This document shows positions 1 to 6,849 of a DNA stretch of 8,540 nucleotides, in pieces. The first letter of the stretch is position 1, and the number at the start of each line of letters is the position of its first letter. The notes beneath the pieces were generated by a model, which saw only the letters and a program-made list of their open reading frames with translations, was not told the origin of the DNA and made no database searches. The stretch is from positions 1,646 through 10,185 of the forward strand of contig PFCU01000009.1 in NCBI GenBank assembly GCA_002763155.1, written 5' to 3'. This DNA comes from Candidatus Pacearchaeota archaeon CG10_big_fil_rev_8_21_14_0_10_30_48. Lineage in GTDB: Archaea; Nanobdellota; Nanobdellia; Pacearchaeales; GW2011-AR1. Made by a program: the position numbers and the translations under genes.

Positions 1-2468
1 GTCATGTTGTTCTTGTTGCAGGAAAAAGGGGAAGTGGAAAGTGTCTGAGTGGAGATACTTTAATTACATTAGAAGATGGTTCTCAAATTCCAATTAAAGA
101 ATTAGAAAATAATGATAAAAAAGTAATTTCTTTAAATAATAATTTGAGGTTGGAAAATTCTGTTAAATCTGATTTTTTTTCTAGAGATGTTAAAAAAATG
201 TTAAATATAAAACTAAGAAGTGGAAAAGAAATAAAGTTAACACCGGAACATCCTTTGTTTACAATAAAAGGTTGGCAACCTGTTCAAGATTTGAAAATAG
301 GGTGTAGAATTGCAACTCCGCGGAAAATTTCTTTTTTTGGGAAAAATAAAATTCCTGAATGCGAAATTAAATTATTATCTTATTTACTTGCAGAAGGGCA
401 TACAAAGAAAGTTGTTTTATTTTCTAATGCTGATAAAAAAATAGTTGATGATTTTAAAAACTCTTTAGAAGAATTTGATTCCTCATTAGAATTAGTTGAA
501 GACCAAAAAAATAGTTATAGGATAAGGAGTCCTAATTGGCAAAATAAAATTTTAGATTTTGATAGAAAGAAAGATTTTAAAGGGCGTTTTCTTAAAGGTT
601 CTAAAAATACTTATGAAAAGAGAAGTATTAGAAAATTAATTGAGCGAGAGCAAATGTTTGGTTTGCTTGCAACAGAAAAATTTATTTCTGAAAATATTAT
701 GAAGTTGGAAAGAGGGGGTTTGATTTTATTTTTGAATCGGCTTTTTAGTTGTGATGGAAGTATCTATGAAGTCGATGATTATTGGGAGATGTCTTATTCT
801 TCTTCGTCTAAAAAACTTATAAGACAGGTCCATTCTTTGTTATTGCGGTTTGGGATAATTTCTAGAATAAGAAATAAAAAAATTAAAAAGTTAGATAAGG
901 AGTTTATTTCATATGAACTTGTGATTAATTCTGAAAATGTTTTGAAATTTATAGATCAGATTGGTTTTTTTGGGCAGAAAGAAGAAAGGCAAAAGATTGC
1001 CTATGAAGAAATTAAATTAAAAATAAGAAATCCGAATGTTGATACTATTCCTAAAGAAATTTGGGAAACTTATCGTCCTAAAAATTGGGCAGATGTTGGA
1101 AAAGAGTTTGGATATAAATATCCTAAAGCAATGCGAGAGAGAATTAGGTATGCGCCTTCGAGACAGACTCTTTTACAGATATCTAAAGCAGATAATCATT
1201 TAGGTCTTAGATTATTGGCAGAATCAGATATTTTTTGGGATGAAATTATTTCTATGGAAATTTTAGAAGGAAATTTTACTGTTTATGATATTTGTGTTCC
1301 TGGAAATCATAATTTTGTTGCTAATGATATTATTGTGCATAATAGTTATACTTTAGGGACTATTGCCGAGGAGATTTCTAATCTTTCTGATGAATCAAGA
1401 AAAAATATTGCTCCTTTGATTTTTGATACAATGGGAATTTTTTGGACTATGAAATATGAAAATGAAAAAGAGAAAGAACTTTTGGCTGAATGGGATTTGA
1501 AACCTAAGAAATTACCTGTTAGGGTTTTTGTTCCTTATGGACATTTTGAAGATTATTTGCATAGGGGAATTCCTGTTGATGCGCCGTTCGCTTTGAAAGT
1601 TTCTGAAATGAAGGCTGAAGATTGGGTTTTACTTTTTGGTTTGGGAATTATTGAACCTGTCTCTATTTTGATTCAGAGAGTAATTTATTCTTTAGAAGAG
1701 AAAGGAGATTTTGATTTGTTTGATATTGTTGAGAAAATAAAAACTTTTGAAAATGCTTCTATTCAAGATAAAAACGCTGCGATTGGTTTATTTGAGGCAG
1801 CATCTACGTGGGGAATTTTTGGAAATAAAGACGACGAAGAAACTGAAATTACAAATTTATTGAAAGCGGGCGAGACAAGTGTTATTGATCTTAGTGTTTA
1901 CAATTCTGTTGGGGCTTTTAATGTTCGGGCTTTGGTTATTGGATTAGTTTCTAGGAAGTTGTTTAATGAACGTATGTTTGCAAGGAAGTCAGAAGAGATT
2001 GAGGCAGTTCGACAAGGAGTTGATTATCTTTCTTATTCTTCACGAAGGAAAGCGCCGTTGGTTTGGATTTTTATTGATGAAGCGCACGAGTTTTTACCGA
2101 AAGAAGGAAAAACTTCTGCAACAGACGCTTTGATTCAGTTACTTAGAGAAGGAAGACAACCTGGAATTTCTTTAGTTTTAGCGACGCAACAACCGGGGCA
2201 GATTCACAAAGATGTTATGACTCAGAGCGATATTGTTATTGCGCATCGTTTGACCGCTGCGCCAGATATTGAAGCATTGAATAGCATTATGCAAACTTAT
2301 CTTTTAGATGATATTAGGAAATATATTGATGATTTGCCGTCGTTAAAAGGAAGCGCGATTATTCTTGATGATAATTCTGAAAGGATTTATCCGATGAGAG
2401 TTCGACCGAGATTTACTTGGCATGGTGGAGAAGCGCCTACAGCAGTTAAAGTTGAGAAGAGGATTTGA
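1..2468 (+). CDS. HerA-like (DUF87) P-loop ATPase, intein-containing, 5' partial
   Basis: The reading frame is open from base 3 and no start lies in the window, so the N-terminus is missing. Thirteen N-extein residues ending in GKRGSGK are visible. After the intein (42-1343) the host protein resumes at base 1344 with SYTLG. Joined, they form an intact Walker A motif, GKRGSGKS. The 374-residue C-extein has a Walker B stretch, VWIFIDEAHEF, with its Asp-Glu at about C-extein residues 245-246, followed by LLREGRQPG and LATQQPG, which are typical of the HerA/FtsK/DUF87 branch of ATPases. Family members form hexameric rings that pump or process DNA; archaeal HerA works with the nuclease NurA in end resection. 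No nurA, mre11 or rad50 is visible, so the exact role is open. The host part uses GCG for about 10 of 28 alanines. The TTG at 144 lies inside the intein and is not a real start. Confidence 0.9.
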   Translation, partial: HVVLVAGKRGSGKCLSGDTLITLEDGSQIPIKELENNDKKVISLNNNLRLENSVKSDFFSRDVKKMLNIKLRSGKEIKLTPEHPLFTIKGWQPVQDLKIGCRIATPRKISFFGKNKIPECEIKLLSYLLAEGHTKKVVLFSNADKKIVDDFKNSLEEFDSSLELVEDQKNSYRIRSPNWQNKILDFDRKKDFKGRFLKGSKNTYEKRSIRKLIEREQMFGLLATEKFISENIMKLERGGLILFLNRLFSCDGSIYEVDDYWEMSYSSSSKKLIRQVHSLLLRFGIISRIRNKKIKKLDKEFISYELVINSENVLKFIDQIGFFGQKEERQKIAYEEIKLKIRNPNVDTIPKEIWETYRPKNWADVGKEFGYKYPKAMRERIRYAPSRQTLLQISKADNHLGLRLLAESDIFWDEIISMEILEGNFTVYDICVPGNHNFVANDIIVHNSYTLGTIAEEISNLSDESRKNIAPLIFDTMGIFWTMKYENEKEKELLAEWDLKPKKLPVRVFVPYGHFEDYLHRGIPVDAPFALKVSEMKAEDWVLLFGLGIIEPVSILIQRVIYSLEEKGDFDLFDIVEKIKTFENASIQDKNAAIGLFEAASTWGIFGNKDDEETEITNLLKAGETSVIDLSVYNSVGAFNVRALVIGLVSRKLFNERMFARKSEEIEAVRQGVDYLSYSSRRKAPLVWIFIDEAHEFLPKEGKTSATDALIQLLREGRQPGISLVLATQQPGQIHKDVMTQSDIVIAHRLTAAPDIEALNSIMQTYLLDDIRKYIDDLPSLKGSAIILDDNSERIYPMRVRPRFTWHGGEAPTAVKVEKRI
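42..1343 (+). mobile_element. Intein with LAGLIDADG homing endonuclease, in the Walker A motif
   Basis: This is a 434-residue in-frame insertion between Lys and Ser of the host P-loop. It starts with Cys1 (block A, CLSGDTLITLEDG) and has block B TPEHP with Thr67 and His70. Block F is VYDICVPGNHNFVAND and block G ends IIVHN, with His433-Asn434 followed by host Ser+1. All residues needed for standard splicing are therefore present. Two LAGLIDADG-type helices lie between the splicing blocks: LLSYLLAEG (intein residues 111-119, acidic Glu118) and LNRLFSCDG (about 231-239, acidic Asp238). Because both acidic residues remain, the endonuclease may be active. The segment from about residue 325 to 395 (IPKEIW, NWADVGKEFG) resembles the extra DNA-contacting region of archaeal inteins. 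Alanine codon choice differs from the host part (GCG once in 11), which suggests transfer. Confidence 0.95.
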
Positions 2469-2470
2469 AA

Positions 2471-2483
2471 ATATATATTTTTT
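2471..2483 (+). terminator. Possible U-tract terminator after the ATPase gene
   Basis: A run of six T (2478-2483) follows an AT repeat 2-15 bases after the ATPase stop codon and ahead of the next promoter. Archaeal RNA polymerase can terminate at short U-tracts without a hairpin. T-runs are common in this AT-rich sequence, so support is weak. Confidence 0.3.
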
Positions 2484-2493
2484 CAATATAAAA

Positions 2494-2501
2494 CTTAAAT
2501 A
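2494..2501 (+). promoter_or_regulatory. TATA box of the Tat-signal protein gene at 2523
   Basis: The octamer CTTAAATA starts exactly 29 nt before the A of the ATG at 2523 and is preceded by A-rich ATAAAA in the BRE position. The same octamer at the same distance precedes the gene starting at 7916. The spacing puts the transcription start at or very near the ATG, so the mRNA should be leaderless. No Shine-Dalgarno sequence is present. Confidence 0.75.
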
Positions 2502-2522
2502 GCTATTTTTTATTCTTGGTTT

Positions 2523-4220
2523 ATGGGTAATTTATCACGCAGGCATTTTTTGAAGACAAGTTTAGCTTTACCTTTTCTTGCTTATTCTAATAGGGCTGAT
2601 GCTAAAAATTGGGTTTGGAATCATTCTCGAAGTTGGGATGAAAAAGAGGTTGCAAAATATTCTTCTTGGATAGAAAATATTTATGATTTTAAGAGAAATG
2701 GAACTTCTAAACAAAAAATGGCGAAGATTAATAGGATTTTTTCTGATGACGAAATGAATTTATTGAATCAAGAAAATTTTTTGGAAAATGGAAATCCTCA
2801 GTTGAGTGAGAGGAATTTGAATTTATTAGATAGTCAGAATCATTGTGGGAGTTTTCCTAAATTATTGTTTAATTATTATTCTTATCGACGTGGATTGCCT
2901 GCTTCTATAACTAAAATTAAGATGGAAAGGGGAGGAGATATAAGATATTCCTTTGGAAATCATCCTGTGAAAATTGTTCATAGTGCTTCATTTGCCGGGG
3001 ATTTTTCAGATTGGATTGTTAAAGGAATGGCTGGAGAAGATGAAGGATATAATTTTGTTTCTGGGAATTTTCGGACTAATCCGTTTTTGGAAGATACAGA
3101 TTCTGTGCCAATAAAAATCTCTAGGAATTTTTTAATTCCAGGAACTATGGCTTATAATGCTAATGGGCATTGTCTTGTAGTTGGAAAAGTTGATGATTCT
3201 GGCGAAGTGCATTTTTTAGATTCTCATCCTGACCGTTCAATTACATTTAATCAGACTTTGTCTGCATTATCTTATGTTAATTCTGTAGATTCCATGGATG
3301 GAGATTTTCGAACAGCATATGATGGTTTTCGTTCATTAAGATTTTCTAAAATAGATAATGAGGGAGTTAGGTATTTTACAAATGAAGAAATGAAAAAATT
3401 TGGTTTTTCCGTCGAGCAATATTTAACTATGGCAGAGATTAAATCTCTTAGAAATTTAGGAGGTTTGGAAATAAATGGTAAGAAAGTTAATTCTTTTCCG
3501 CAGTTTGTTCGTGCGCGGCTTCAGAGAAGTGTTGAAGAGCCGTTGTCTTTTTTGGAAATTGCAACTAGTGAATTAGGTCATATGTTTAGAGAGAGGGCTT
3601 CTTTTATTCAAGAAGCATGGAAAGATGTTTTAGAAAATGGCCCTATTGTTTTTCCTAATGATTCTTCATCAGAGAATATTTATCAAGCTAATGGGCGATG
3701 GGAAATGTGGAGTTCTCCTTCAAGTGATATTGATAGGAAGAATAAATATAATTATGTTGCAACACGTTTGGAAGAAATGATTAATGGTTTTCCTAATTTG
3801 TCTGGAATTAATTATAGTAAATTTAATTCTAAAGAAGAATTAGTTGAAAATTTATTAAAATATAAGGAAAGATTATTTGATTTAGAGGTTTTGCATTATT
3901 TTAGTTCTTCTGGGAAAGATTTTGGTCTTGATTTGAATGATGTGGAAAAGAGATTATTTGATTTAAGTTTTAATCCTAATCATCCTCCTGAATTGCGATG
4001 GGGAGCTCCTGAGAATTCTTATGAAAGAGCTGGGATGAAGTTGATTAATGTTCCATTAAATGATGGGAGAAATTTGAATTTATTAAAATCTTATGAATTA
4101 GAAAAGGGATTGAGGTTTGTATCTGAAAGACAGACAGGAAGCACAAGTTTGAATCCTAAAGATAATCCTGTAAAACCTCCTTTTGATTTAATTGAAACTA
4201 GACTAAAGAATTTGGTTTAA
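2523..4220 (+). CDS. Tat-exported protein of unknown function, possible papain-like cysteine hydrolase
   Basis: The 565-residue product begins with a clear twin-arginine signal: SRRHFLK at residues 5-11, a short hydrophobic stretch LALPFLAY (14-21), and a possible cleavage site after ADA (25-27). It should be exported folded. I do not recognise a named family. Three spaced motifs suggest a papain/NlpC/transglutaminase-like site: Cys108 in NHCGSFPKLLFNYY, His216 in NGHCLVVGKV and Asp233 in VHFLDSHPD. The His-strand-Asp order and the nearby YRRGLP resemble uncharacterised bacterial secreted proteins that I recall, but I could not compare them. The remaining roughly 300 residues are polar, contain many aromatic residues, and show no transmembrane helix. 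The start at 2523 is set by the TATA box 29 nt upstream and by the signal peptide. The 3' end overlaps the convergent deacetylase gene by 23 bp. Coding status is certain; the enzyme assignment is inference. Confidence 0.85.
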   Translation: MGNLSRRHFLKTSLALPFLAYSNRADAKNWVWNHSRSWDEKEVAKYSSWIENIYDFKRNGTSKQKMAKINRIFSDDEMNLLNQENFLENGNPQLSERNLNLLDSQNHCGSFPKLLFNYYSYRRGLPASITKIKMERGGDIRYSFGNHPVKIVHSASFAGDFSDWIVKGMAGEDEGYNFVSGNFRTNPFLEDTDSVPIKISRNFLIPGTMAYNANGHCLVVGKVDDSGEVHFLDSHPDRSITFNQTLSALSYVNSVDSMDGDFRTAYDGFRSLRFSKIDNEGVRYFTNEEMKKFGFSVEQYLTMAEIKSLRNLGGLEINGKKVNSFPQFVRARLQRSVEEPLSFLEIATSELGHMFRERASFIQEAWKDVLENGPIVFPNDSSSENIYQANGRWEMWSSPSSDIDRKNKYNYVATRLEEMINGFPNLSGINYSKFNSKEELVENLLKYKERLFDLEVLHYFSSSGKDFGLDLNDVEKRLFDLSFNPNHPPELRWGAPENSYERAGMKLINVPLNDGRNLNLLKSYELEKGLRFVSERQTGSTSLNPKDNPVKPPFDLIETRLKNLV

Positions 4221-4875
4221 GGAGAATAAGCTCATTATTTTCAAGATAATAAGGAATAATTTTTTCTAGAGTTATTGATTTTTCATGACATAAAACAATA
4301 TTTCCCTGTTTTGTTTTTCTACAATTTTCCATTATTTGCTCTTCGGTTTTATAACTTGTTGAAGAATAATGCATCCAATCTTGTGTATCAATATTCCAAT
4401 CTAAATAACTTTTTTCCCACGAGCCAATAGGGCCATATCCTTTTTCTTCTAAGAAAGGAAGAACAGAATTCTTTACAAGCCCATAAGGGAATCTGAATAA
4501 TTTGTGTGTTCTTTGTACGCCTGTTTTTTCATGAGCTTCATTAATTATGTCGTCGGTTTTAGATATTTCTTCTTTTGCTGTGTCTAAACTTATTTCACTA
4601 AAATTAGGATGATTATAAGAATGATTGGCAATTAAATGGTTGTTTTCTAATACATTACAAATTGAGGAAAATCCTTTATCATTAATTGCTCGAGAACCTA
4701 CAATATAAAATATGGCTTTTTGATTTCCAAGTTCTTCAACTATGGGGTCTGTATATTTGCTTGGACCATCGTCAATGGTTAAGTAAATTTGATCATGAAA
4801 ATCTTGTTTATCAAATATTAAATCGGAATATAATCCGCTCATAACTAAACCTTTTAGGAATTCTCTTCGTTTCAT
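4198..4875 (-). CDS. Polysaccharide deacetylase (NodB/CE4 family) with a twin-arginine N-terminus
   Basis: CE4 enzymes are metal-dependent hydrolases that remove N- or O-acetyl groups from sugars such as GlcNAc in glycans. All five family motifs are visible in this 225-residue protein: TIDDGPS (33-39, catalytic-base Asp35 and metal-binding Asp36), HSYNHP (85-90, metal ligands His85 and His89), RFPYG (128-132), DTQDW (163-167) and IVLCHE (193-198, His197). The N-terminus KRREFLKG (2-9) matches a Tat motif, but the hydrophobic stretch after it (GLVMSGLY) is short, so export by Tat is probable rather than certain. The length is that of a single minimal NodB domain with no accessory binding domain. 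The start at 4875 has a TATA box 29 nt upstream. Likely substrates are acetylated cell-surface or host glycans. It converges on the other Tat-type gene, and their 3' ends overlap by 23 bp. Confidence 0.92.
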   Translation of the reverse strand: MKRREFLKGLVMSGLYSDLIFDKQDFHDQIYLTIDDGPSKYTDPIVEELGNQKAIFYIVGSRAINDKGFSSICNVLENNHLIANHSYNHPNFSEISLDTAKEEISKTDDIINEAHEKTGVQRTHKLFRFPYGLVKNSVLPFLEEKGYGPIGSWEKSYLDWNIDTQDWMHYSSTSYKTEEQIMENCRKTKQGNIVLCHEKSITLEKIIPYYLENNELILLKPNSLV

Positions 4876-4896
4876 TTATTTAGAGATTTATTTTAT

Positions 4897-4904
4897 TTTT
4901 TAAA
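4897..4904 (-). promoter_or_regulatory. TATA box of the polysaccharide deacetylase gene
   Basis: On the minus strand the octamer reads TTTAAAAA, with its first base (4904) exactly 29 nt before the A of the start codon at 4875. It lies in the 131-bp gap 4876-5006, where I see nothing else of note: no hairpin, RNA gene or further frame. The leader length would be about zero. Confidence 0.65.
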
Positions 4905-5006
4905 GATTATTGTGCAGGAGTTATTTTGAAATTGTGAGAATTTATTCATAGGTTAATTTGAACATTTTTAGGATTGATTTTCTAAATAATTGTTTTTGAG
5001 ATTTGA

Positions 5007-5612
5007 TTAAAGAAAACCGGAAATATTTATTAAATTTAAATAAATAGCTACTCCTATTAAAATCAGAACAATATACAAAATTATAAACCAAATCATTGGA
5101 CCGATTCTTTTGTTCATTTCTTTGTCGTCGATTATTCTGTTGATTTCATATTGTAAATAAAAGAAGTTAAAAAATAAAGTGAAAAAACCAGAAACTTTTC
5201 TATTGATGCCTTTATTTGTTAGAGATTCATTTAGAATTTTTCTTGTTCTGAATGCAAGAATTATAATGAGGATTAATTGAATGAGCCCGATAACTACTAA
5301 GGAAATTAAAACAATTATGAAAGAATTTGGAACGCTGGTAAACTCAATTTTTCCAGAAGAAATATCATTCATTTTAGCGATTATCACAAGGGAAATTGCT
5401 AACGCCATGATGATAAAATAAAGAACTAATGTATTGATTGCAAGACCTTTTTTGGCTTTAGTTTTTGTATTCAAATTATTTAGTTCTGGAGTTCTTTTAA
5501 GATACCAGAAATATTGATATATTTTTAATGTAATTATGTGTAAAAGAATTAATAATACAACGCTCTTCTTTTTTGGAATGTTCATTGAAGATTCATTAGA
5601 CATTTTTTCCAT
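5007..5612 (-). CDS. Small integral membrane protein, DUF4234-like
   Basis: A 201-residue protein with about four membrane helices at residues 18-38, 57-79, 97-121 and 172-195, plus an aromatic, possibly interfacial segment at about 144-156 (GFFTLFFNFFYLQY). The first helix and its flank (LLHIITLKIYQYFWYLKRT, then ELNNL) and the later YLQYEINRIID resemble the DUF4234 family, which has no known function; this match is from memory of the pattern. The charged N-terminus PKKKS (13-17) should face the cytosol. Two ATGs are possible. The upstream one (MEKM at 5612) is chosen because its TATA box sits exactly 29 nt before it, which the inner ATG at 5603 would not match. The gene follows disA by only 31 bp but has its own promoter there. 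No transport or enzymatic motif is visible. Confidence 0.8.
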   Translation of the reverse strand: MEKMSNESSMNIPKKKSVVLLILLHIITLKIYQYFWYLKRTPELNNLNTKTKAKKGLAINTLVLYFIIMALAISLVIIAKMNDISSGKIEFTSVPNSFIIVLISLVVIGLIQLILIIILAFRTRKILNESLTNKGINRKVSGFFTLFFNFFYLQYEINRIIDDKEMNKRIGPMIWFIILYIVLILIGVAIYLNLINISGFL

Positions 5613-5633
5613 AAGTTATAATATAAGATATAG

Positions 5634-5641
5634 TATAAAAA
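5634..5641 (-). promoter_or_regulatory. TATA box of the DUF4234-like membrane protein gene
   Basis: The minus-strand octamer TTTTTATA starts 29 nt before the ATG at 5612 and fixes that ATG as the start. It begins two bases after the disA stop codon (5646-5644), so the BRE position overlaps the end of disA. The T-run may also help end the disA transcript. Confidence 0.7.
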
Positions 5642-5643
5642 GT

Positions 5644-6717
5644 TTACTGGTTTTTGATTCTTTCTAAGTCTTTTGATAGGACTATCATTTTTTCTTTTCC
5701 TAGCAATTTTTCTAATTCTTCTTTATTGAGTTCTAATACTGTTTTTAGGTTTTTGAAAGTTTTAATTAATTCTGCGACTTCTTTATCCGACATTTTTGTT
5801 TTTGATAAAATTCTGTATCCTTTTACTAATTCAGAATGATTTCTATCTTGGGCTAGTGCGAGTAAAATTGTGTCTATATCGAGGAGTTCTTCTGAAGTGA
5901 GATTTTTTAGTAAATGTTTGGTCCTTTTCAAATTTAACCTTGTGTAGTCTCTTATTACTAAATCTGTTTCTTTTTCTAAATCTTTTAATAATTCTTTAAT
6001 TCTTAATTTTAGTGCGACAGCTTCTGTTCCTAATTCAATTAGTGTTAATTCTTGGGATTCTAAAATTTTTTCGATTGTTTTTCCTTTCTGTATAACTTTC
6101 GCGGCTTGTACTACATTTGGGTCGTTGTAAAGTTCATGATAGTTTAGGCTTTCTATATTTCTGTCGAATAATTCTCTTTGCTTTTCTAAAATTTGTAATG
6201 TTTCAGTTGCACGACGGAGAGTTTCTGATTTTTCCCTTAAGTGATATTTGAAATTTTTGAAATAAAGATGAATTTGGTTTTTTCTTTCGGAAACTGCGAT
6301 GGTTAGTGTTCCGGTCATTTTTGCGGTTCTTTCTGCGGCTTTATGACGAGTTCCTGTTTCTTCGCTGGGAATTTTATTGCTCGGAGCCATGGTTACATTT
6401 GCATGAAGAATTCTTTTCAAATCTTTTGAGATGATTATTGCCCCATCCATTTTAGCTAATTCTAAAAGTCTTTGAGGAGTGAATTTTGTGTTAACTCTGA
6501 ATCCTCCATCAATAATTCCATTTACTAAGGGGTTTTCAATTACAATTAGCCCTCCTTTTCTTGCGTTAACAATACTATCTATTGCTGTTCTTAATGGTGT
6601 TCCTGGTGAAACAAGTTTTAATATCGCAAGAAATTCATCTTTCGTCGCATTTTCCATATGCGGAGCAGGAGTTATTGTTGTCTGTTTTTCTTTTTTTTCT
6701 ATGAATTCTTCTTCCAT
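5644..6717 (-). CDS. disA: Diadenylate cyclase DisA (c-di-AMP synthase)
   Basis: DisA makes the second messenger c-di-AMP from two ATP and, in bacteria, scans DNA for branched structures. At 357 residues this is normal DisA length. The diadenylate cyclase domain spans about 25-150: SPGTPLRTAID at 37-47, DGGF at 70-73, catalytic DGA at 91-93, and GTRHKAAER at 122-130 (canonical GTRHR, so a conservative Arg-to-Lys change). The helical spine follows (about 155-290, with LREKSETLRRATETLQILEK and, further on, LIELGTEAV). The C-terminal region begins GYRILSK at 300. Its helix-hairpin-helix is degenerate: the usual Gly-Ile-Gly hairpin is replaced by LLGKEKM (338-344). DNA binding may therefore be weak, while cyclase activity looks intact. 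The described archaeal cyclase, DacZ, has a different architecture, so a bacterial-type DisA is notable. The start at 6717 is supported by a TATA box 29 nt upstream; Met21 is the alternative. Confidence 0.93.
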   Translation of the reverse strand: MEEEFIEKKEKQTTITPAPHMENATKDEFLAILKLVSPGTPLRTAIDSIVNARKGGLIVIENPLVNGIIDGGFRVNTKFTPQRLLELAKMDGAIIISKDLKRILHANVTMAPSNKIPSEETGTRHKAAERTAKMTGTLTIAVSERKNQIHLYFKNFKYHLREKSETLRRATETLQILEKQRELFDRNIESLNYHELYNDPNVVQAAKVIQKGKTIEKILESQELTLIELGTEAVALKLRIKELLKDLEKETDLVIRDYTRLNLKRTKHLLKNLTSEELLDIDTILLALAQDRNHSELVKGYRILSKTKMSDKEVAELIKTFKNLKTVLELNKEELEKLLGKEKMIVLSKDLERIKNQ

Positions 6718-6738
6718 TTTTATTTTAAGTGTGTCAAA

Positions 6739-6746
6739 TATATAAA
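6739..6746 (-). promoter_or_regulatory. TATA box of disA
   Basis: The minus-strand octamer TTTATATA starts 29 nt before the disA ATG at 6717, with TAAACA in the BRE position. It is one half of the 132-bp divergent region 6718-6849; the other half drives the cupredoxin gene. A leaderless disA transcript is predicted. Confidence 0.75.
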
Positions 6747-6796
6747 TGTTTATTTAAAATTCCTCGATTTTTAGAAATTTGTTGAAATTTGAGGGT

Positions 6797-6812
6797 TTGT
6801 TAAAATTAACAA
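6797..6812. repeat. Perfect inverted repeat, candidate operator in the disA-cupredoxin region
   Basis: Arms TTGTTAA (6797-6803) and TTAACAA (6806-6812) are perfect reverse complements separated by AA. The palindrome ends 8 bp upstream of the cupredoxin TATA box and lies about 50 bp from the disA box. That position suits a dimeric regulator acting next to the BRE of the cupredoxin promoter. In such AT-rich DNA a 7-bp palindrome can also arise by chance. Confidence 0.4.
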
Positions 6813-6820
6813 TGAATAAG

Positions 6821-6828
6821 TTTAAATA
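6821..6828 (+). promoter_or_regulatory. TATA box of the cupredoxin gene
   Basis: TTTAAATA starts exactly 29 nt before the ATG at 6850 and is preceded by purine-rich AATAAG in the BRE position. It is the best match to the consensus shared by the six promoters in this window. The downstream stretch to the ATG is AT-rich with no ribosome binding site, which indicates a leaderless mRNA. Confidence 0.78.
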
Positions 6829-6849
6829 TTATTTTTTTATTTCATTAAT

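Noticed and set aside
144..400. TTG at 144 as the start of a separate protein
   Set aside because: The frame is open upstream to base 3 and encodes the P-loop and intein block A; this TTG lies at intein residue 35.
4876..5006. Possible small RNA gene in the 131-bp gap upstream of the deacetylase
   Set aside because: Apart from the deacetylase TATA box I see no hairpin, tRNA-like fold, second promoter or GC-rich island, which an RNA gene in such AT-rich DNA would be expected to show.
5601..5603. Inner ATG of the membrane-protein gene as the start
   Set aside because: The TATA box is exactly 29 nt before the outer ATG at 5612, matching the other genes; the inner one would break the spacing rule.
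5654..5839. Plus-strand 61-codon open frame
   Set aside because: It lies wholly antisense to the C-terminal part of disA, which is a confident gene; no -29 TATA box and no recognisable protein features.
6479..6745. Plus-strand 88-codon open frame
   Set aside because: It is antisense to the conserved cyclase domain of disA and runs across the disA promoter; its hydrophobic composition is a by-product of reading the complementary strand.
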